This document shows, piece after piece, positions 51,595-60,673 of a stretch of DNA of 64,000 nt (positions within the stretch are counted from its first letter, which is position 1; every line of letters begins with the position of its first letter). Source of the stretch: Planctomycetales bacterium. GTDB lineage: Bacteria > Planctomycetota > Planctomycetia > Planctomycetales > Planctomycetaceae. Location: the NCBI GenBank assembly GCA_028285345.1, contig JANQPT010000044.1:496001-560000 (forward strand), in the 5' to 3' direction. Both the position numbers and the translations under genes were made by a program. The notes beneath the pieces are model-generated. The model was given only the letters and a program-made list of their open reading frames with translations. It made no database searches and was not told where the DNA came from.

Positions 51595-52602
51595 TCAGAC
51601 TTTCGGCTGTGGTTCTCGCACGTCGATCACGTTGACTACGCTTTCGCTCAGCCCAATTACGGAGAGTTGCGCGATTGCAGCTTGAATATCCGCTGCCAGC
51701 GGGGCCGAGAATTCCATGTCATGCCCGCTGATTGGATGAGTCAGGCGAATTTGTGCGGCGTGCAAGGCTTGTCGAGCGAGTAGTACATTGTCCCGATCCG
51801 TGCCGTAGAATTCGTCGGCCACGATCGGATGCCCTGCGCTGGCGAGATGGACACGAATCTGATGCAATCGTCCCGTCACCGGCTCGGCTCGGACCAGTGA
51901 AAAGGGCCGCTCAAATCGTTGAAGAACCTGAAATCTTGTCAGCGCAGATTTCGCGTTGGTCGCAGATGGCTCGGTTCCCATCCGCGACTTTCCGGGCAGT
52001 CGCCCAATCGGGAGGTCAATCGTTACGCAATCGGCGGCGACGTGTCCATGCACGAGCGCAAAATAGGTTTTGCCGACCCGCCCATTCTGAAAGGAGAACG
52101 ACAGGCGGCGGTGGGAATGATGATCTTTACAGGCCACAATCACGCCGCTGGTCAGGCGATCCAAGCGGTGGACAATTCCGGGGCGCAGCAATCCGGGTAA
52201 GGGAGTCTGGCAATCGAGATGATATTGCAGAGCATTGGCCAGAGTGCCGCGATGATAATTCCCGCCCGGATGCGCGCTTTGCCCGGGCGGTTTATTCACC
52301 ACAATCAAGTTTGTATCTTCATACAAAACGTCCAGCGGGAGATTCTCTGCATCGATCAGTTGATCGGGCGGCTCGATCAAGCGGACCCTCACCCGCTGTC
52401 CGGTCCGCACGCGAAACCGAGATTGTGCCGGCACGTCGTCAATCCACACCTGGCCGGACCGAACCAATCGCTGCATCCTCGGCCGCGTATAATTCCGGAA
52501 ATGCCGGACCAAAAAACGATCAATCTTGACCCGGTCCAGATAACGTTCGACCGTGACTTCGGCGGTATAAGGGAACGGAATTGTGATTGCGTCGGCGGGC
52601 AT
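51595..52602 (-). CDS. RluA family 23S rRNA/tRNA pseudouridine synthase
   Basis: Isomerises uridine to pseudouridine in structured RNA. It has 335 residues: an N-terminal S4-like RNA-binding domain (about 18-75: VKIDRFLVRHFRNYTRPRMQRLVRSGQVWIDD) and the catalytic domain (85-320) with NKPPGQSAHPGG, HRLDRLTSGVIV containing the catalytic Asp, KTYFALVHG, and PVTGRLHQIRVHLASAGHPIVADEFYG. This is the RluC/RluD layout. Target nucleotide not determinable. Divergent from the alpha/beta hydrolase gene with 71 bp between starts. Confidence 0.92.
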   Translation of the reverse strand: MPADAITIPFPYTAEVTVERYLDRVKIDRFLVRHFRNYTRPRMQRLVRSGQVWIDDVPAQSRFRVRTGQRVRVRLIEPPDQLIDAENLPLDVLYEDTNLIVVNKPPGQSAHPGGNYHRGTLANALQYHLDCQTPLPGLLRPGIVHRLDRLTSGVIVACKDHHSHRRLSFSFQNGRVGKTYFALVHGHVAADCVTIDLPIGRLPGKSRMGTEPSATNAKSALTRFQVLQRFERPFSLVRAEPVTGRLHQIRVHLASAGHPIVADEFYGTDRDNVLLARQALHAAQIRLTHPISGHDMEFSAPLAADIQAAIAQLSVIGLSESVVNVIDVREPQPKV

Positions 52603-52673
52603 TGTTAAGTGAGTTGTTTGCTGGAAGTCCCGTATTGCCCGGAATTGTACGTCCTCTGAGGAGGCTGTTGCGA

Positions 52674-53384
52674 GTGAGGACCTCGAAAACGTTAAGTCTC
52701 GTGTTGCTGCCGGGCATGCACGGTACCGATGATCTGTTTCTGCCGTTCGTGCAGTGCCTCCCTGAGAACTGGTCGAGTCAAGTAATTCAGTTTCCGCCGC
52801 AGGAAGTGCTTGGCTACCGGGAGTTGATCCCGTTCGTTCGGGAACGGCTGCCGACCGATGAACCGTTCGTGCTTCTCGCTGAGTCGTTTTCCGGGCCGTT
52901 GGCGCTTAAACTGGCTGCGGACCCGCCGCCGAATCTACGGGCGTTGGTGCTTGTGGTCACCTTTCTCAGGCGACCGATCCGCCCCCTGCCCCGCTGGATC
53001 GGAAAATGGGCGGCCCGCTACACGCACGTGACGCCGCCGAATCTCCTGTTGCGGCTTATCGTCCTGGGTCTGTCAGCCACGGACGCTGCGCAGGCCACGG
53101 CAATTCACGCTGTCGGCAAGACGGCACCACACGTGCTCTCCGCAAGGATTCACGAGGCGCTCACTGTCGATGTCACATCCGAATACCAGACGTGCCCGGT
53201 TCCGTTGTTGGTTTTGAATGCCCGCCATGACCGACTTATTGGTCGCCCCGCTCGACGCGAATTTCGCCGGCAGCGCGGCGATGTCAAGGTTGTTGAATTG
53301 GACGGTCCACATTTACTGCTCTATCAGTCTCCTGCCGCGTGCCGCAAAGAGATCGAGGAGTTTCTGGATTCGCTGCCGGAGTGA
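52674..53384 (+). CDS. Alpha/beta hydrolase
   Basis: Small alpha/beta-hydrolase of 236 residues. Landmarks: LSLVLLPGMHGTDDLFLPFV (oxyanion strand and HG), LLAESFSGPLALKLA with the nucleophile elbow AESFSG (Ser), CPVPLLVLNARHDRLIG with the acid Asp, and DGPHLLLYQSPA with the His. All three catalytic residues are present. The start is the GTG at 52674, preceded by GAGGAGG (52658-52664); a frame beginning at 52587 would overlap the divergent gene and lacks support. Substrate unknown; it resembles pimeloyl-ACP methyl ester esterase-like hydrolases only broadly. Confidence 0.82.
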   Translation: MRTSKTLSLVLLPGMHGTDDLFLPFVQCLPENWSSQVIQFPPQEVLGYRELIPFVRERLPTDEPFVLLAESFSGPLALKLAADPPPNLRALVLVVTFLRRPIRPLPRWIGKWAARYTHVTPPNLLLRLIVLGLSATDAAQATAIHAVGKTAPHVLSARIHEALTVDVTSEYQTCPVPLLVLNARHDRLIGRPARREFRRQRGDVKVVELDGPHLLLYQSPAACRKEIEEFLDSLPE

Positions 53385-53398
53385 TGCGACTTCGTGCG

Positions 53399-55999
53399 TT
53401 ATGCATTTTCGCCGACCGGCGCCGCTAGGGCGTGCCCCGAATGCCGCCTGCGTAGGAAACTGCGATACCAGGCGGGTCGATTCACTTCGGTGTCCGAGAT
53501 TCGCGAATAGACGACCAGTTTCGCGGCGTCAAGCAGAAACATCCAGACGATCATGTACAACCAGATCAGCCCAATGATCGTCCATGGCAGCGGCTCGACG
53601 AACCAGCCGAAGCCACACATCAAGACCGCCAGCAATTGTGTGCCCACCACTGCCATAAACAGCGGTGGCGACGGCCACGGGCGGAGAAAGAAGAGTCCGC
53701 GCGCCCGCATCACGATCAGCAGCAAATGGCCGCCCGCCACAAGCTGCAAGAAAACGGCGGTCTGTATTTGGTCTGGGTTGAGATCGATCCAATCCTGCCA
53801 GGCCGAATGCTTCAACCACGCCATTCCGACCATGAGCAGGCCGAACGACTGTACCAGCGAGAGCAGACCCATAAAGCTGGAGAGCATTAACAGCCGCCGC
53901 ATGTGCCACCTGACCGGGTCGTTCGGCAACAGCGTGTTGTCGTAGGCGATGGTCATGATCGGCACGTCGTCCAACAGCGCCAGCAGTACGATCATCACCG
54001 GCGTCAGCGGCGAGAATCCGAAATAGATTGTCGCCAGCACGACGACGAACATGATGTCCAAAGTCATCGCGACGCGATACATCACGTAGTTAATAATTCG
54101 TTCAAAGATTCTGCGCGACTCGTCGATTGCATCGACGATCGTTGACAGGCCGGGTTCAGTGAGGATCAGCGCCGCAGCGGCCCGTGCGGCATCGGTGGCG
54201 CCGCTGACGGCCACGCCGCAGTCGGCCTGTTTGAGCGCGGGTGCGTCATTCACGCCGTCACCTGTCATCGCCACGACGTGACCGCGATCCTGCAGCGCCT
54301 TGACGATGCCGTATTTGTGTTCGGGAAAGACCCGTCCGAAGCCGTCGGCGCGTTCGACGCAGGTGTTGATGTCGTCCGGCAAATGGCTCATGTCCATTTG
54401 TGGAGTAAACACGTTTGCCGCCGCGATCAGGTGCGTTCCCATGTCCAATTGCCGTGCGATCTCCGCGCCGATCGCCACGTCGTCGCCGGTGACCATTTTT
54501 ACGTGCAGGCCATGTTGTTTGGCGCGGGCGATCGTCTGCTTCGAATCGTCACGCGGCGGATCCAACATCGAAAGAATGCCAAGGAACTTCCAAGTTGCTC
54601 CATCATCGGCCGATTCGGCAACGCCTAACGCGCGCATTCCCCTCGCTGCCAGATCGGCAACGGCGTGCTGCGCGGTCGCGGTCTTCTCGGAGTCGAGGCC
54701 ACATAGTTCGAGAATTACTTGCGGAGCGCCTTTGGAGCACCTGAGCGCCCGGCCCTGAGCGTCGGTCACGGCGGACTCCGTCCGCTTGCTGACGGGATCG
54801 AACGGGATGAACTTAGATTGCTGATATTGTTCCAACACATCCGCCTGCTGAAGCCCGGCCACGACCGCGCCGTCGATTGGATCACCGCCGTCCCGCTGGG
54901 AAGCGAGTGCTGCTGCGAGAATCAACTGCTGTTCATCGTCGGCCGCAAATAAGATTGGCTTGCCCAGCGTCAATTGATTTTTGGTCAGCGTGCCTGTTTT
55001 GTCTGAACAGAGCACATCGACGCCGGCAAGTTCTTCAATCGCTTCCAGCCGGGAGACGATTGCTTTTTTTCGCGACAGCGCCAATGCTCCCAGTGCATTG
55101 GTCACGGTCATCACGGTCGGCATGGCGACCGGAATCGAGGCGATGAGCAGCACGAGCACCAAACGGAGGAGATTGATAAATTCCGTCCAGACCCAGCTGC
55201 CCTGTTGAAGATCTTGGTGAACTTCCGCAGCCACCAAAATAAATGCCAAAACGACCGAGAGAATGATCAGGAAATCGCCGATCTGGCTGACCGCTCTTTG
55301 AGAGTGCGTTGCGCCGCTGCCGGCCGTAGCGACCAGTTTTGCGGTGCGGCCGAAGAATGTGTTGTTGCCGGTGCCGATGACGACCGCCTTCATTTCGCCC
55401 TGCTTGGCGATGCTGCCCGAATAGCCGCTGTCTCCCACTTTTTTATTGACCGGAAGCGACTCGCCGGTGAGCGCCGCCTGATCGATGCTGATGTAGTCGC
55501 CTTCGATGAAGCGTACATCCGCGGGGACGACTTCGCCGAGACGGATGCGAATCACGTCGCCGGGAACGACGTCCGCCGCGTCGATTGACGTGAAGGTGCC
55601 GTCGCGCAAGGCGCGGGCGTGCGGCGCCATCCCGGCTTTTAAGGCGGCAAGCGCGTTTGAAGCCTTGCGAACTTGCCAAAACCCGGAAACGGCATTGTAA
55701 ACGAGCAGCCCCATGATGATGCCGAAGTCGGGCCAGTGGCCGATCAAGGCGGATAGCAGCGCGGCCGCTTCGATCATCCAGGGAATCGGACCCCAAAAGT
55801 ATCTTAAGAATTTCTGCAGGTTGCTGAGCTCTTTTTCTTCAAGCTCGTTGGGTCCGTACTTCAGCAATCGCTGCTGTGCCTCACTTGAATTGAGCCCATC
55901 AGGGGAACAATTCAGGTCACGAAATACGGTGTCGAGACTTGCCTGCTCCAGATCCCCGACGTGGTCATTGCCGGCTGCGCCGTTTTCGCCCTGGCTCAT
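53399..55999 (-). CDS. P3A-type proton-exporting P-type ATPase
   Basis: Plasma-membrane H+-ATPase-like pump of 866 residues. The phosphorylation motif is CSDKTGTLTKNQL; the actuator loop has QAALTGESLPV; the hinge is MTGDGVNDAPALKQADCGVAVSGATDAARAAA; the proton-type M4 region is LLIASIPVAMPTVMTVT, with PVAMP typical of P3A pumps and IVSRLEAIEELAGVDVLC following it. N-terminal residues 40-60 (GPNELEEKELSNLQKFL) fit the cation-ATPase N domain, and about ten membrane helices are present. No long autoinhibitory C-terminus as in plants. It would build proton-motive force at ATP cost, or work in acid or alkali stress. Convergent with the hydrolase gene, 14 bp apart. Confidence 0.93.
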   Translation of the reverse strand: MSQGENGAAGNDHVGDLEQASLDTVFRDLNCSPDGLNSSEAQQRLLKYGPNELEEKELSNLQKFLRYFWGPIPWMIEAAALLSALIGHWPDFGIIMGLLVYNAVSGFWQVRKASNALAALKAGMAPHARALRDGTFTSIDAADVVPGDVIRIRLGEVVPADVRFIEGDYISIDQAALTGESLPVNKKVGDSGYSGSIAKQGEMKAVVIGTGNNTFFGRTAKLVATAGSGATHSQRAVSQIGDFLIILSVVLAFILVAAEVHQDLQQGSWVWTEFINLLRLVLVLLIASIPVAMPTVMTVTNALGALALSRKKAIVSRLEAIEELAGVDVLCSDKTGTLTKNQLTLGKPILFAADDEQQLILAAALASQRDGGDPIDGAVVAGLQQADVLEQYQQSKFIPFDPVSKRTESAVTDAQGRALRCSKGAPQVILELCGLDSEKTATAQHAVADLAARGMRALGVAESADDGATWKFLGILSMLDPPRDDSKQTIARAKQHGLHVKMVTGDDVAIGAEIARQLDMGTHLIAAANVFTPQMDMSHLPDDINTCVERADGFGRVFPEHKYGIVKALQDRGHVVAMTGDGVNDAPALKQADCGVAVSGATDAARAAAALILTEPGLSTIVDAIDESRRIFERIINYVMYRVAMTLDIMFVVVLATIYFGFSPLTPVMIVLLALLDDVPIMTIAYDNTLLPNDPVRWHMRRLLMLSSFMGLLSLVQSFGLLMVGMAWLKHSAWQDWIDLNPDQIQTAVFLQLVAGGHLLLIVMRARGLFFLRPWPSPPLFMAVVGTQLLAVLMCGFGWFVEPLPWTIIGLIWLYMIVWMFLLDAAKLVVYSRISDTEVNRPAWYRSFLRRRHSGHALAAPVGENA

Positions 56000-56218
56000 T
56001 TGGATCCTCCCGGTCGAATCAATTCCTCAAACATCCACCGCAATTGTTCAGTGCGATCTTATCAAATCAGTTGTTCATTGGCGTGCACTGAGGTGCTGGG
56101 AACAGTGCGAGATTGTCTTGTGGCATCAGAATTGTGAATTCGGCTGGGGCTGCGATATACTGTACTGCGAAGGCGGCGCTACTCCATCGCACCAAACTAG
56201 GAACTGGGGAGGACGAGC

Positions 56219-57568
56219 ATGTCGGCGACGAATCGGCGAGGATTCTTACAGACTTCTGCAACTTCCGTGGCCGGCATTACAGCAGCGGCGGCTCTTGCGG
56301 GGGAGGCTCAGGCCGCGAAAGCGTCGGCGAGTGAGCGGCTGCAGGTCGGCTGTGTCGGCACCGGCGGCCGCGCGCGGTTCTTGATGAGCGCTTTCGCGGG
56401 CCGCGATCAAGCGGACGTCGTCACCGTCTGCGACCTTGATCCACAACGGTTGTCGCGGGGTGTCGAGATCGTGAAGGGCATCCAAGGCCGTGCCCCCAAG
56501 CCTGAGACCGATTTTCTGAAGCTGATCGAGAATCCGAAGCTGGACGTGATCGTCGTCGGCACGCCCGACCACTGGCACGCGATTCCCACAATCTTGGCTT
56601 GCCAGGCGGGCAAGGACGTTTACGTCGAAAAACCGGACGGGCACAACATGCTCGAAGGCCAACGCATGGTGCAGGCGATGCGAAAGCATAACCGGATCGT
56701 GCAAATGGGGACGCAAGCCCGCACCGGCGAGCATTTCCTTGCTGCCATCGACTACATTCGCAGCGGCGCGCTGGGCAATGTGTTGGTGGCCAAGGCGTGG
56801 GAGAGCACCAAGCAGGGTTCGCTGGGGTATCCGCCGGATAGCGAGCCGCCGGCGGGCATCGATTACGATCGCTGGCTTGGCCCCGCTCCGAAAAAGCCGT
56901 TTAACAAGATGCGGTTCCACGGCAATTGGCGCTGGTTCTTTGATTTGGGCACAGGCGATCTCGGGAACGACGGCGTGCACCGGCTCGATTACGCGCGGTG
57001 GGCGCTGAGCACGGCCGTCGAAGCGGCGGGCGGCAAGCCGCTGCACATGCCGGCTAAAATCTCCGCGCTGGGCGGCAAGTGGTATTTCGACGACATTCAA
57101 GAATGGCCCGACACGTTGCAGGTCAACTACGAATACCCCGGCTCCGATGGCGGCGCGGGCAAGATTCTCACGTACGAAATGCGGGTCTGGACGCCGTACA
57201 ATTATCAGGGCGAAGGCGAGGGAGCGGCGATTTACGGCGATCAGGGCTACATCATCATCGGCAACCGCCGCTGGCGAGCCTTCGGTCCCAAGCACAAACC
57301 GCTGGCCGAAGGCAAAGGGGACAACGACGGGACGACGCATATTCAGAACTTCATCGATTGCGTCAAGAGCCGCAAGAAGCCGAACGCCGATTTGGAAACG
57401 GTCGGCCATCCGTCCTCGATTCTCTGCCACGCGGGGAACATTGCCTGGAAGCTGGGCCGGCAGATTCATTTGGATCCGAAATCGGAGACTTTCATTGGCG
57501 ACGACGAAGCGAACTCGCTGCGGACGCGGCCGGAGTATCGCAAGCCGTGGGAGTTGCCGGAAGTTTGA
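56219..57568 (+). CDS. Tat-exported Gfo/Idh/MocA family oxidoreductase
   Basis: NAD(P)-dependent oxidoreductase of 449 residues with an exported twin-arginine leader (NRRGFLQTSATSVAGITAAAALAGEAQA). The Rossmann domain starts VGCVGTGGRARFLMSAF, with VVTVCDLDPQRL after strand 2, VIVVGTPDHWHAIPTILACQAGKDVYVEKP (the EKP motif, with Lys for catalysis) and DGHNMLEGQRMVQAM. The C-terminal GFO_IDH domain contains GNWRWFFDLGTGDLGNDGVHRLDYARWAL. Dozens of such Tat-exported paralogues occur in planctomycetes, presumably acting on sugars in the periplasm. GGGGAGGA precedes the ATG. Confidence 0.93.
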   Translation: MSATNRRGFLQTSATSVAGITAAAALAGEAQAAKASASERLQVGCVGTGGRARFLMSAFAGRDQADVVTVCDLDPQRLSRGVEIVKGIQGRAPKPETDFLKLIENPKLDVIVVGTPDHWHAIPTILACQAGKDVYVEKPDGHNMLEGQRMVQAMRKHNRIVQMGTQARTGEHFLAAIDYIRSGALGNVLVAKAWESTKQGSLGYPPDSEPPAGIDYDRWLGPAPKKPFNKMRFHGNWRWFFDLGTGDLGNDGVHRLDYARWALSTAVEAAGGKPLHMPAKISALGGKWYFDDIQEWPDTLQVNYEYPGSDGGAGKILTYEMRVWTPYNYQGEGEGAAIYGDQGYIIIGNRRWRAFGPKHKPLAEGKGDNDGTTHIQNFIDCVKSRKKPNADLETVGHPSSILCHAGNIAWKLGRQIHLDPKSETFIGDDEANSLRTRPEYRKPWELPEV

Positions 57569-57600
57569 TTGATGCTCGCAGCCATTCGAATACAAGTTAA

Positions 57601-57700
57601 GTAGGTCCGGCTGTGCCGGACGATGCGTATGACGTTGTGCATCGTTCCAAAGGTGATGATGACGCCATCCAATACGGGCGGCCGGTGAAACCGGCCCTAC
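57601..57700. repeat. Two facing REP-like hairpins
   Basis: GTAGGTCCGGC-TGT-GCCGGAC (57601-57621) and, in the opposite sense, GGCCGGT-GAA-ACCGGCCCTAC (57680-57700). Each folds into a 7-bp hairpin and they face each other across about 60 bp, with GTAGG-type ends outward, the usual layout of paired extragenic palindromes. Confidence 0.6.
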
Positions 57701-57783
57701 GGACAATCGTCGAAAGCGCGCGCTGTACGACAGAAGCTAAAAAATAGAGTGATTCACAATTCACACGCGAGAGGAGTTCGCGC

Positions 57784-58167
57784 ATGAGCAACAGAGAGCC
57801 CTATCCTGCATCCGACGCCATCGTGGGGATCGCGTTCGGAATTATCTTGACGATTGTCACCTGCGGCATCTACGGTTTGATCTGGCAATACAAACAGATG
57901 GCGGTTCTCAATGCCTGGCTGGGCCGAGACGATTTTTCGTTCGGCGTGTGGTTACTATTGTCGATCGTCACTTGTGGGGTCTTCGCGGTCTATTACGAAT
58001 ACAAAATGGCCAAAGGCATCATTGAAATTCAGGAGGACAATCAAATGCGCGTCAGCAATGATCTGCCGCTGATCTGTGTTGTGCTCTCACTGTTTGGGCT
58101 GAGCCTGGTCTCGCTTGCGATTCAGCAGTCCGAAATCAACAAGTTCTATAATGAAACCAGCGACTAG
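57784..58167 (+). CDS. DUF4234 domain membrane protein
   Basis: Membrane protein of 127 residues of the DUF4234 group: SDAIVGIAFGIILTIVTCGIYGLIWQYKQM (helix 1 and aromatic turn), then FSFGVWLLLSIVTCGVFAVYYEYKMAKG, each carrying the T-C-G-I/V-Y/F repeat of the family, then a third helix. Function unknown. AGAGGAG precedes the ATG. It overlaps the following DUF2752 gene by 17 bases, so the two are translated from one mRNA. This pair is recurrent in planctomycetes and other bacteria, suggesting a joint membrane role. Confidence 0.85.
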   Translation: MSNREPYPASDAIVGIAFGIILTIVTCGIYGLIWQYKQMAVLNAWLGRDDFSFGVWLLLSIVTCGVFAVYYEYKMAKGIIEIQEDNQMRVSNDLPLICVVLSLFGLSLVSLAIQQSEINKFYNETSD

Positions 58168-58540
58168 TTTCGACACCCATTTGGCGCGTCTGTTCCTCGC
58201 GGGGCTGGCGGGGATCGGTGTTGTCTGCATATTGTTTTCCATCCCCGCGGAGTCGATCGGCGGCGTGCCCTGTCTGGCCCATCGGGTCACAGGCATCCCC
58301 TGCCCCGGCTGCGGAATGACGCGCGCTTGTCTGAATCTCGCGAAAGGGAACTGGGCGACCGCCTGGCACTATCACCCGTTGTCGTTCGCGCTGGTGGGGC
58401 TGTCGATCGCGATGGCGTTTTTTCCCATTCAACTTCGGGCGGCGTGGCGGAGTACTTCGGTATCCGCGCGGCGGGCGATCCTCGCTCTGACGCTGTTGGT
58501 GATCCTCGGTTTGTGGGTGGTCCGCTTGAACACGCTGTAA
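58151..58540 (+). CDS. DUF2752 domain membrane protein
   Basis: Protein of 129 residues with the DUF2752 hallmark CLAHRVTGIPCPGCGMTRAC, with three closely spaced Cys, between hydrophobic helices (about 12-32, 68-86 and 105-125). Cys spacing hints at a redox or metal role, but none is known. The start is MKPATSFDTH at 58151, inside the last codons of the DUF4234 gene; earlier in-frame positions lie within that gene and are unlikely. Confidence 0.88.
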   Translation: MKPATSFDTHLARLFLAGLAGIGVVCILFSIPAESIGGVPCLAHRVTGIPCPGCGMTRACLNLAKGNWATAWHYHPLSFALVGLSIAMAFFPIQLRAAWRSTSVSARRAILALTLLVILGLWVVRLNTL

Positions 58541-58556
58541 TAGGGCCGGCGGACGA

Positions 58557-60068
58557 CTACTCCCACCAATACGAAAACAAACTCGCTCGCTTTAAACGAA
58601 ATCGTAACCGCACCGGCTGTCCCCGCATTTCGTCAGGAATCGAGTTGCTCCACTGAACTTTTTTGTCGACGACGTCGCCTGTCACCGGTGCTGATTTTCC
58701 CGGATTTGGTAGCGGTCGGCCTTCAGCGTCGCACATAGCGACGACGATCTCGCCGTTGGATGCATCGGCATTAATGGAGAGCTCACCGGGCGGAAGATTG
58801 AATGTCTGAGTGAGCAGTTCGCCCGCTTGCTCACCGGCCGTCAGCGAGACGAAGCCGTCACGGCGTTGAGTCAGCAGGCCGATCGCGACGCGGTGTTTGC
58901 GGACGACGTTTTTGAACTTCGGTCCGCCGTGCGGTCCGTGCACGCCGCAGTAGTAAATGTACAACTCGTTGCCGCGGCGGATAATCCGTTCGGTGCTGCG
59001 GACCATTCCGCCTTCCCAACTCTCGTCCGGTCCCAGGGCGAGCCAGGTCGCCCGGTTGCCGACGCGGGTCCAGCGGATGCCGTCGCGGCTGACGGCGAGT
59101 TGCGTGTCGATCTTGCCGTCGCCGCCTTCGCGGTAGATCCAAATCATGCCCAGATACAGGCCCTCGTACAGGTCGATGCCGGTCCCGTAGATCTGCGTCG
59201 CCGGCCCGTCGCGCTCGTCGCATTGCAGGACGAGTTGCGGTTCACTCCAGCGCTCAAAATCGTCGCTGACGCTACGCGCCAATTTGCGCCCAAAACCAAA
59301 ACGGCCGAAGGCGACGTACTTCTTAATCCGCGGATCGTACAGCACGACTTGGTTGGTGTCGGAATAGACGCCGAGGACCGGGTTTTGTTTTGATGCCGTC
59401 CAGTTGATCCCATCCGGTGAAAACGCCACATGAATGCCGTCATGCGGACCCGCCATCGCAAACGGCCGATTCCCGTCGACCACCTTCCAGCCGCCCGAAC
59501 CGTGGTCCCAATAGAGCGCCTTGTATCGCCGCCGAGGATCGGGATCGTGCGGATCGTGCAGCACGGAGATCCCCTCCGCATTCCAGCGGCCGATGTTGAG
59601 CAAGTTGTTCCGCGTATCGCCGTCATAGGGAAACTGCCCCAGCGTCGGCTTGACCCAATGCACCCCGTCGTTCGATTCGGCGTAAGCGACGAGCGTGGTG
59701 TGCGGCGGGCGTTCATATCCGTCGAGCTTGAGCGGCTTGATCCCCCGGTCGCGGGGGCCGGTGAGGTACCACAGGCGGAATTTATTGAGGTCCGGATCAA
59801 ACATTGCCGTCCCATACACCTGGCAGCCCCGTTCCCAACGTGTGTCGGCAACCAGCAACGGATTGTCAGGATGCCGCTGCGGTTGATGCACGATGCGCGT
59901 GAGATTCTTCAATTCGGCGATACCGACGTCGTCGAGGAAGAGTTGGTGGATGTGGGGTTTGACGGTGAATTTGGCATGATCGTTGTCTGCACCACATAGC
60001 TTGATTTGCCCCAAGGCAAACACCGCAATCGCAGTCACCGAACAGCATGACTTGGCAGCCGTGCTCAC
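58557..60068 (-). CDS. Secreted beta-propeller glycosidase-like protein
   Basis: Exported protein of 503 residues. The N-terminal signal (CCSVTAIAVFALGQIKLCGA) precedes repeated propeller-like blades such as DPDLNKFRLWYLTG, AYAESNDGVHWVKPTLG, VAFSPDGINWTAS, VLYDPRIKKYVAFGRFG and AVSRDGIRWTRVG, each with the W/Y-SDG-W pattern of five-bladed glycosidase folds (GH32/43/68/130-like). The C-terminal beta domain (about 420-503) resembles a jelly-roll. Catalytic residues could not be assigned with confidence. Planctomycetes carry many such secreted proteins for polysaccharide use. Just downstream of sigZ and in the same direction (11 bp), so possibly co-transcribed. Confidence 0.72.
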   Translation of the reverse strand: MSTAAKSCCSVTAIAVFALGQIKLCGADNDHAKFTVKPHIHQLFLDDVGIAELKNLTRIVHQPQRHPDNPLLVADTRWERGCQVYGTAMFDPDLNKFRLWYLTGPRDRGIKPLKLDGYERPPHTTLVAYAESNDGVHWVKPTLGQFPYDGDTRNNLLNIGRWNAEGISVLHDPHDPDPRRRYKALYWDHGSGGWKVVDGNRPFAMAGPHDGIHVAFSPDGINWTASKQNPVLGVYSDTNQVVLYDPRIKKYVAFGRFGFGRKLARSVSDDFERWSEPQLVLQCDERDGPATQIYGTGIDLYEGLYLGMIWIYREGGDGKIDTQLAVSRDGIRWTRVGNRATWLALGPDESWEGGMVRSTERIIRRGNELYIYYCGVHGPHGGPKFKNVVRKHRVAIGLLTQRRDGFVSLTAGEQAGELLTQTFNLPPGELSINADASNGEIVVAMCDAEGRPLPNPGKSAPVTGDVVDKKVQWSNSIPDEMRGQPVRLRFRLKRASLFSYWWE

Positions 60069-60079
60069 ACCTGTCCTCC

Positions 60080-60664
60080 TTACAATTCTTCGAGTTCACT
60101 GCAATCACGGCAAACCGTGCGGTCGGGCCGCGGGTCGATGTCCAACAGATTGCCGCGGCGATCGAACTCGAAGCGGCAGCACTGCTGTAGTTCTTGTTTG
60201 AGAACGGCCCGGCCGCGGCGGATGCGGGATTTGGTTGCGGTGAGTGACAAGCCGAGCCGGTCGGCGATTTGTTGTTGCGGCAGTTTGTCGATCTCGGCGA
60301 GCCGGATTGTCTCACGGTATGTGTCGGGGAGCCGGTTGACGATTTCTTCCATCCACTCCGCCGCCCGGCAACTGCGCGGGTCGGCATCGGCATCGTGGTC
60401 GGTGAGGTCCGCTCCTTCGAGCTGAACTTGGCCGCGCGCCGGTTTGCGATAGTGATCGTAGATGACGTTGCGGGCGATTTGGTACACCCAGCCTGCCAGG
60501 CGGTCCGCGTCGTGAAGCGTGTCGAGACGATTGTGGATTCGCACGAACGTCTCTTGCAACAGATCGTCGGCGAGATGATCGTCGGCGACCCTGCGGCGAA
60601 TAAACCGCCGCAGGTCATCGCTCAACTGCAACCAAACTGATTCAGTCGAGGGTGTGGCCGTCAC
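60080..60664 (-). CDS. sigZ: SigZ-type ECF sigma factor
   Basis: RNA polymerase sigma factor of 194 residues. Sigma-2 region RFIRRRVADDHLADDLLQETFVRIHNRLDTLHDADRLAGWVYQIARNVIYDHYRK; sigma-4 region MEEIVNRLPDTYRETIRLAEIDKLPQQQIADRLGLSLTATKSRIRRGRAVLKQEL; then the SigZ hallmark QQCCRFEFDRRGNLLDIDPR and a terminal Cys pair CRDC, perhaps metal-binding. No anti-sigma gene is adjacent. It lies 9 bp after arsI in the same direction, and the propeller gene follows 11 bp later. A role in metal(loid) response is inferred from context. Confidence 0.9.
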   Translation of the reverse strand: MTATPSTESVWLQLSDDLRRFIRRRVADDHLADDLLQETFVRIHNRLDTLHDADRLAGWVYQIARNVIYDHYRKPARGQVQLEGADLTDHDADADPRSCRAAEWMEEIVNRLPDTYRETIRLAEIDKLPQQQIADRLGLSLTATKSRIRRGRAVLKQELQQCCRFEFDRRGNLLDIDPRPDRTVCRDCSELEEL

Positions 60665-60673
60665 GTTTGGACC

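Noticed and set aside
56246..57706. 486-codon frame antisense to the Gfo/Idh/MocA gene
   Set aside because: Composition of a codon-position mirror; the opposite strand has a clear family match.
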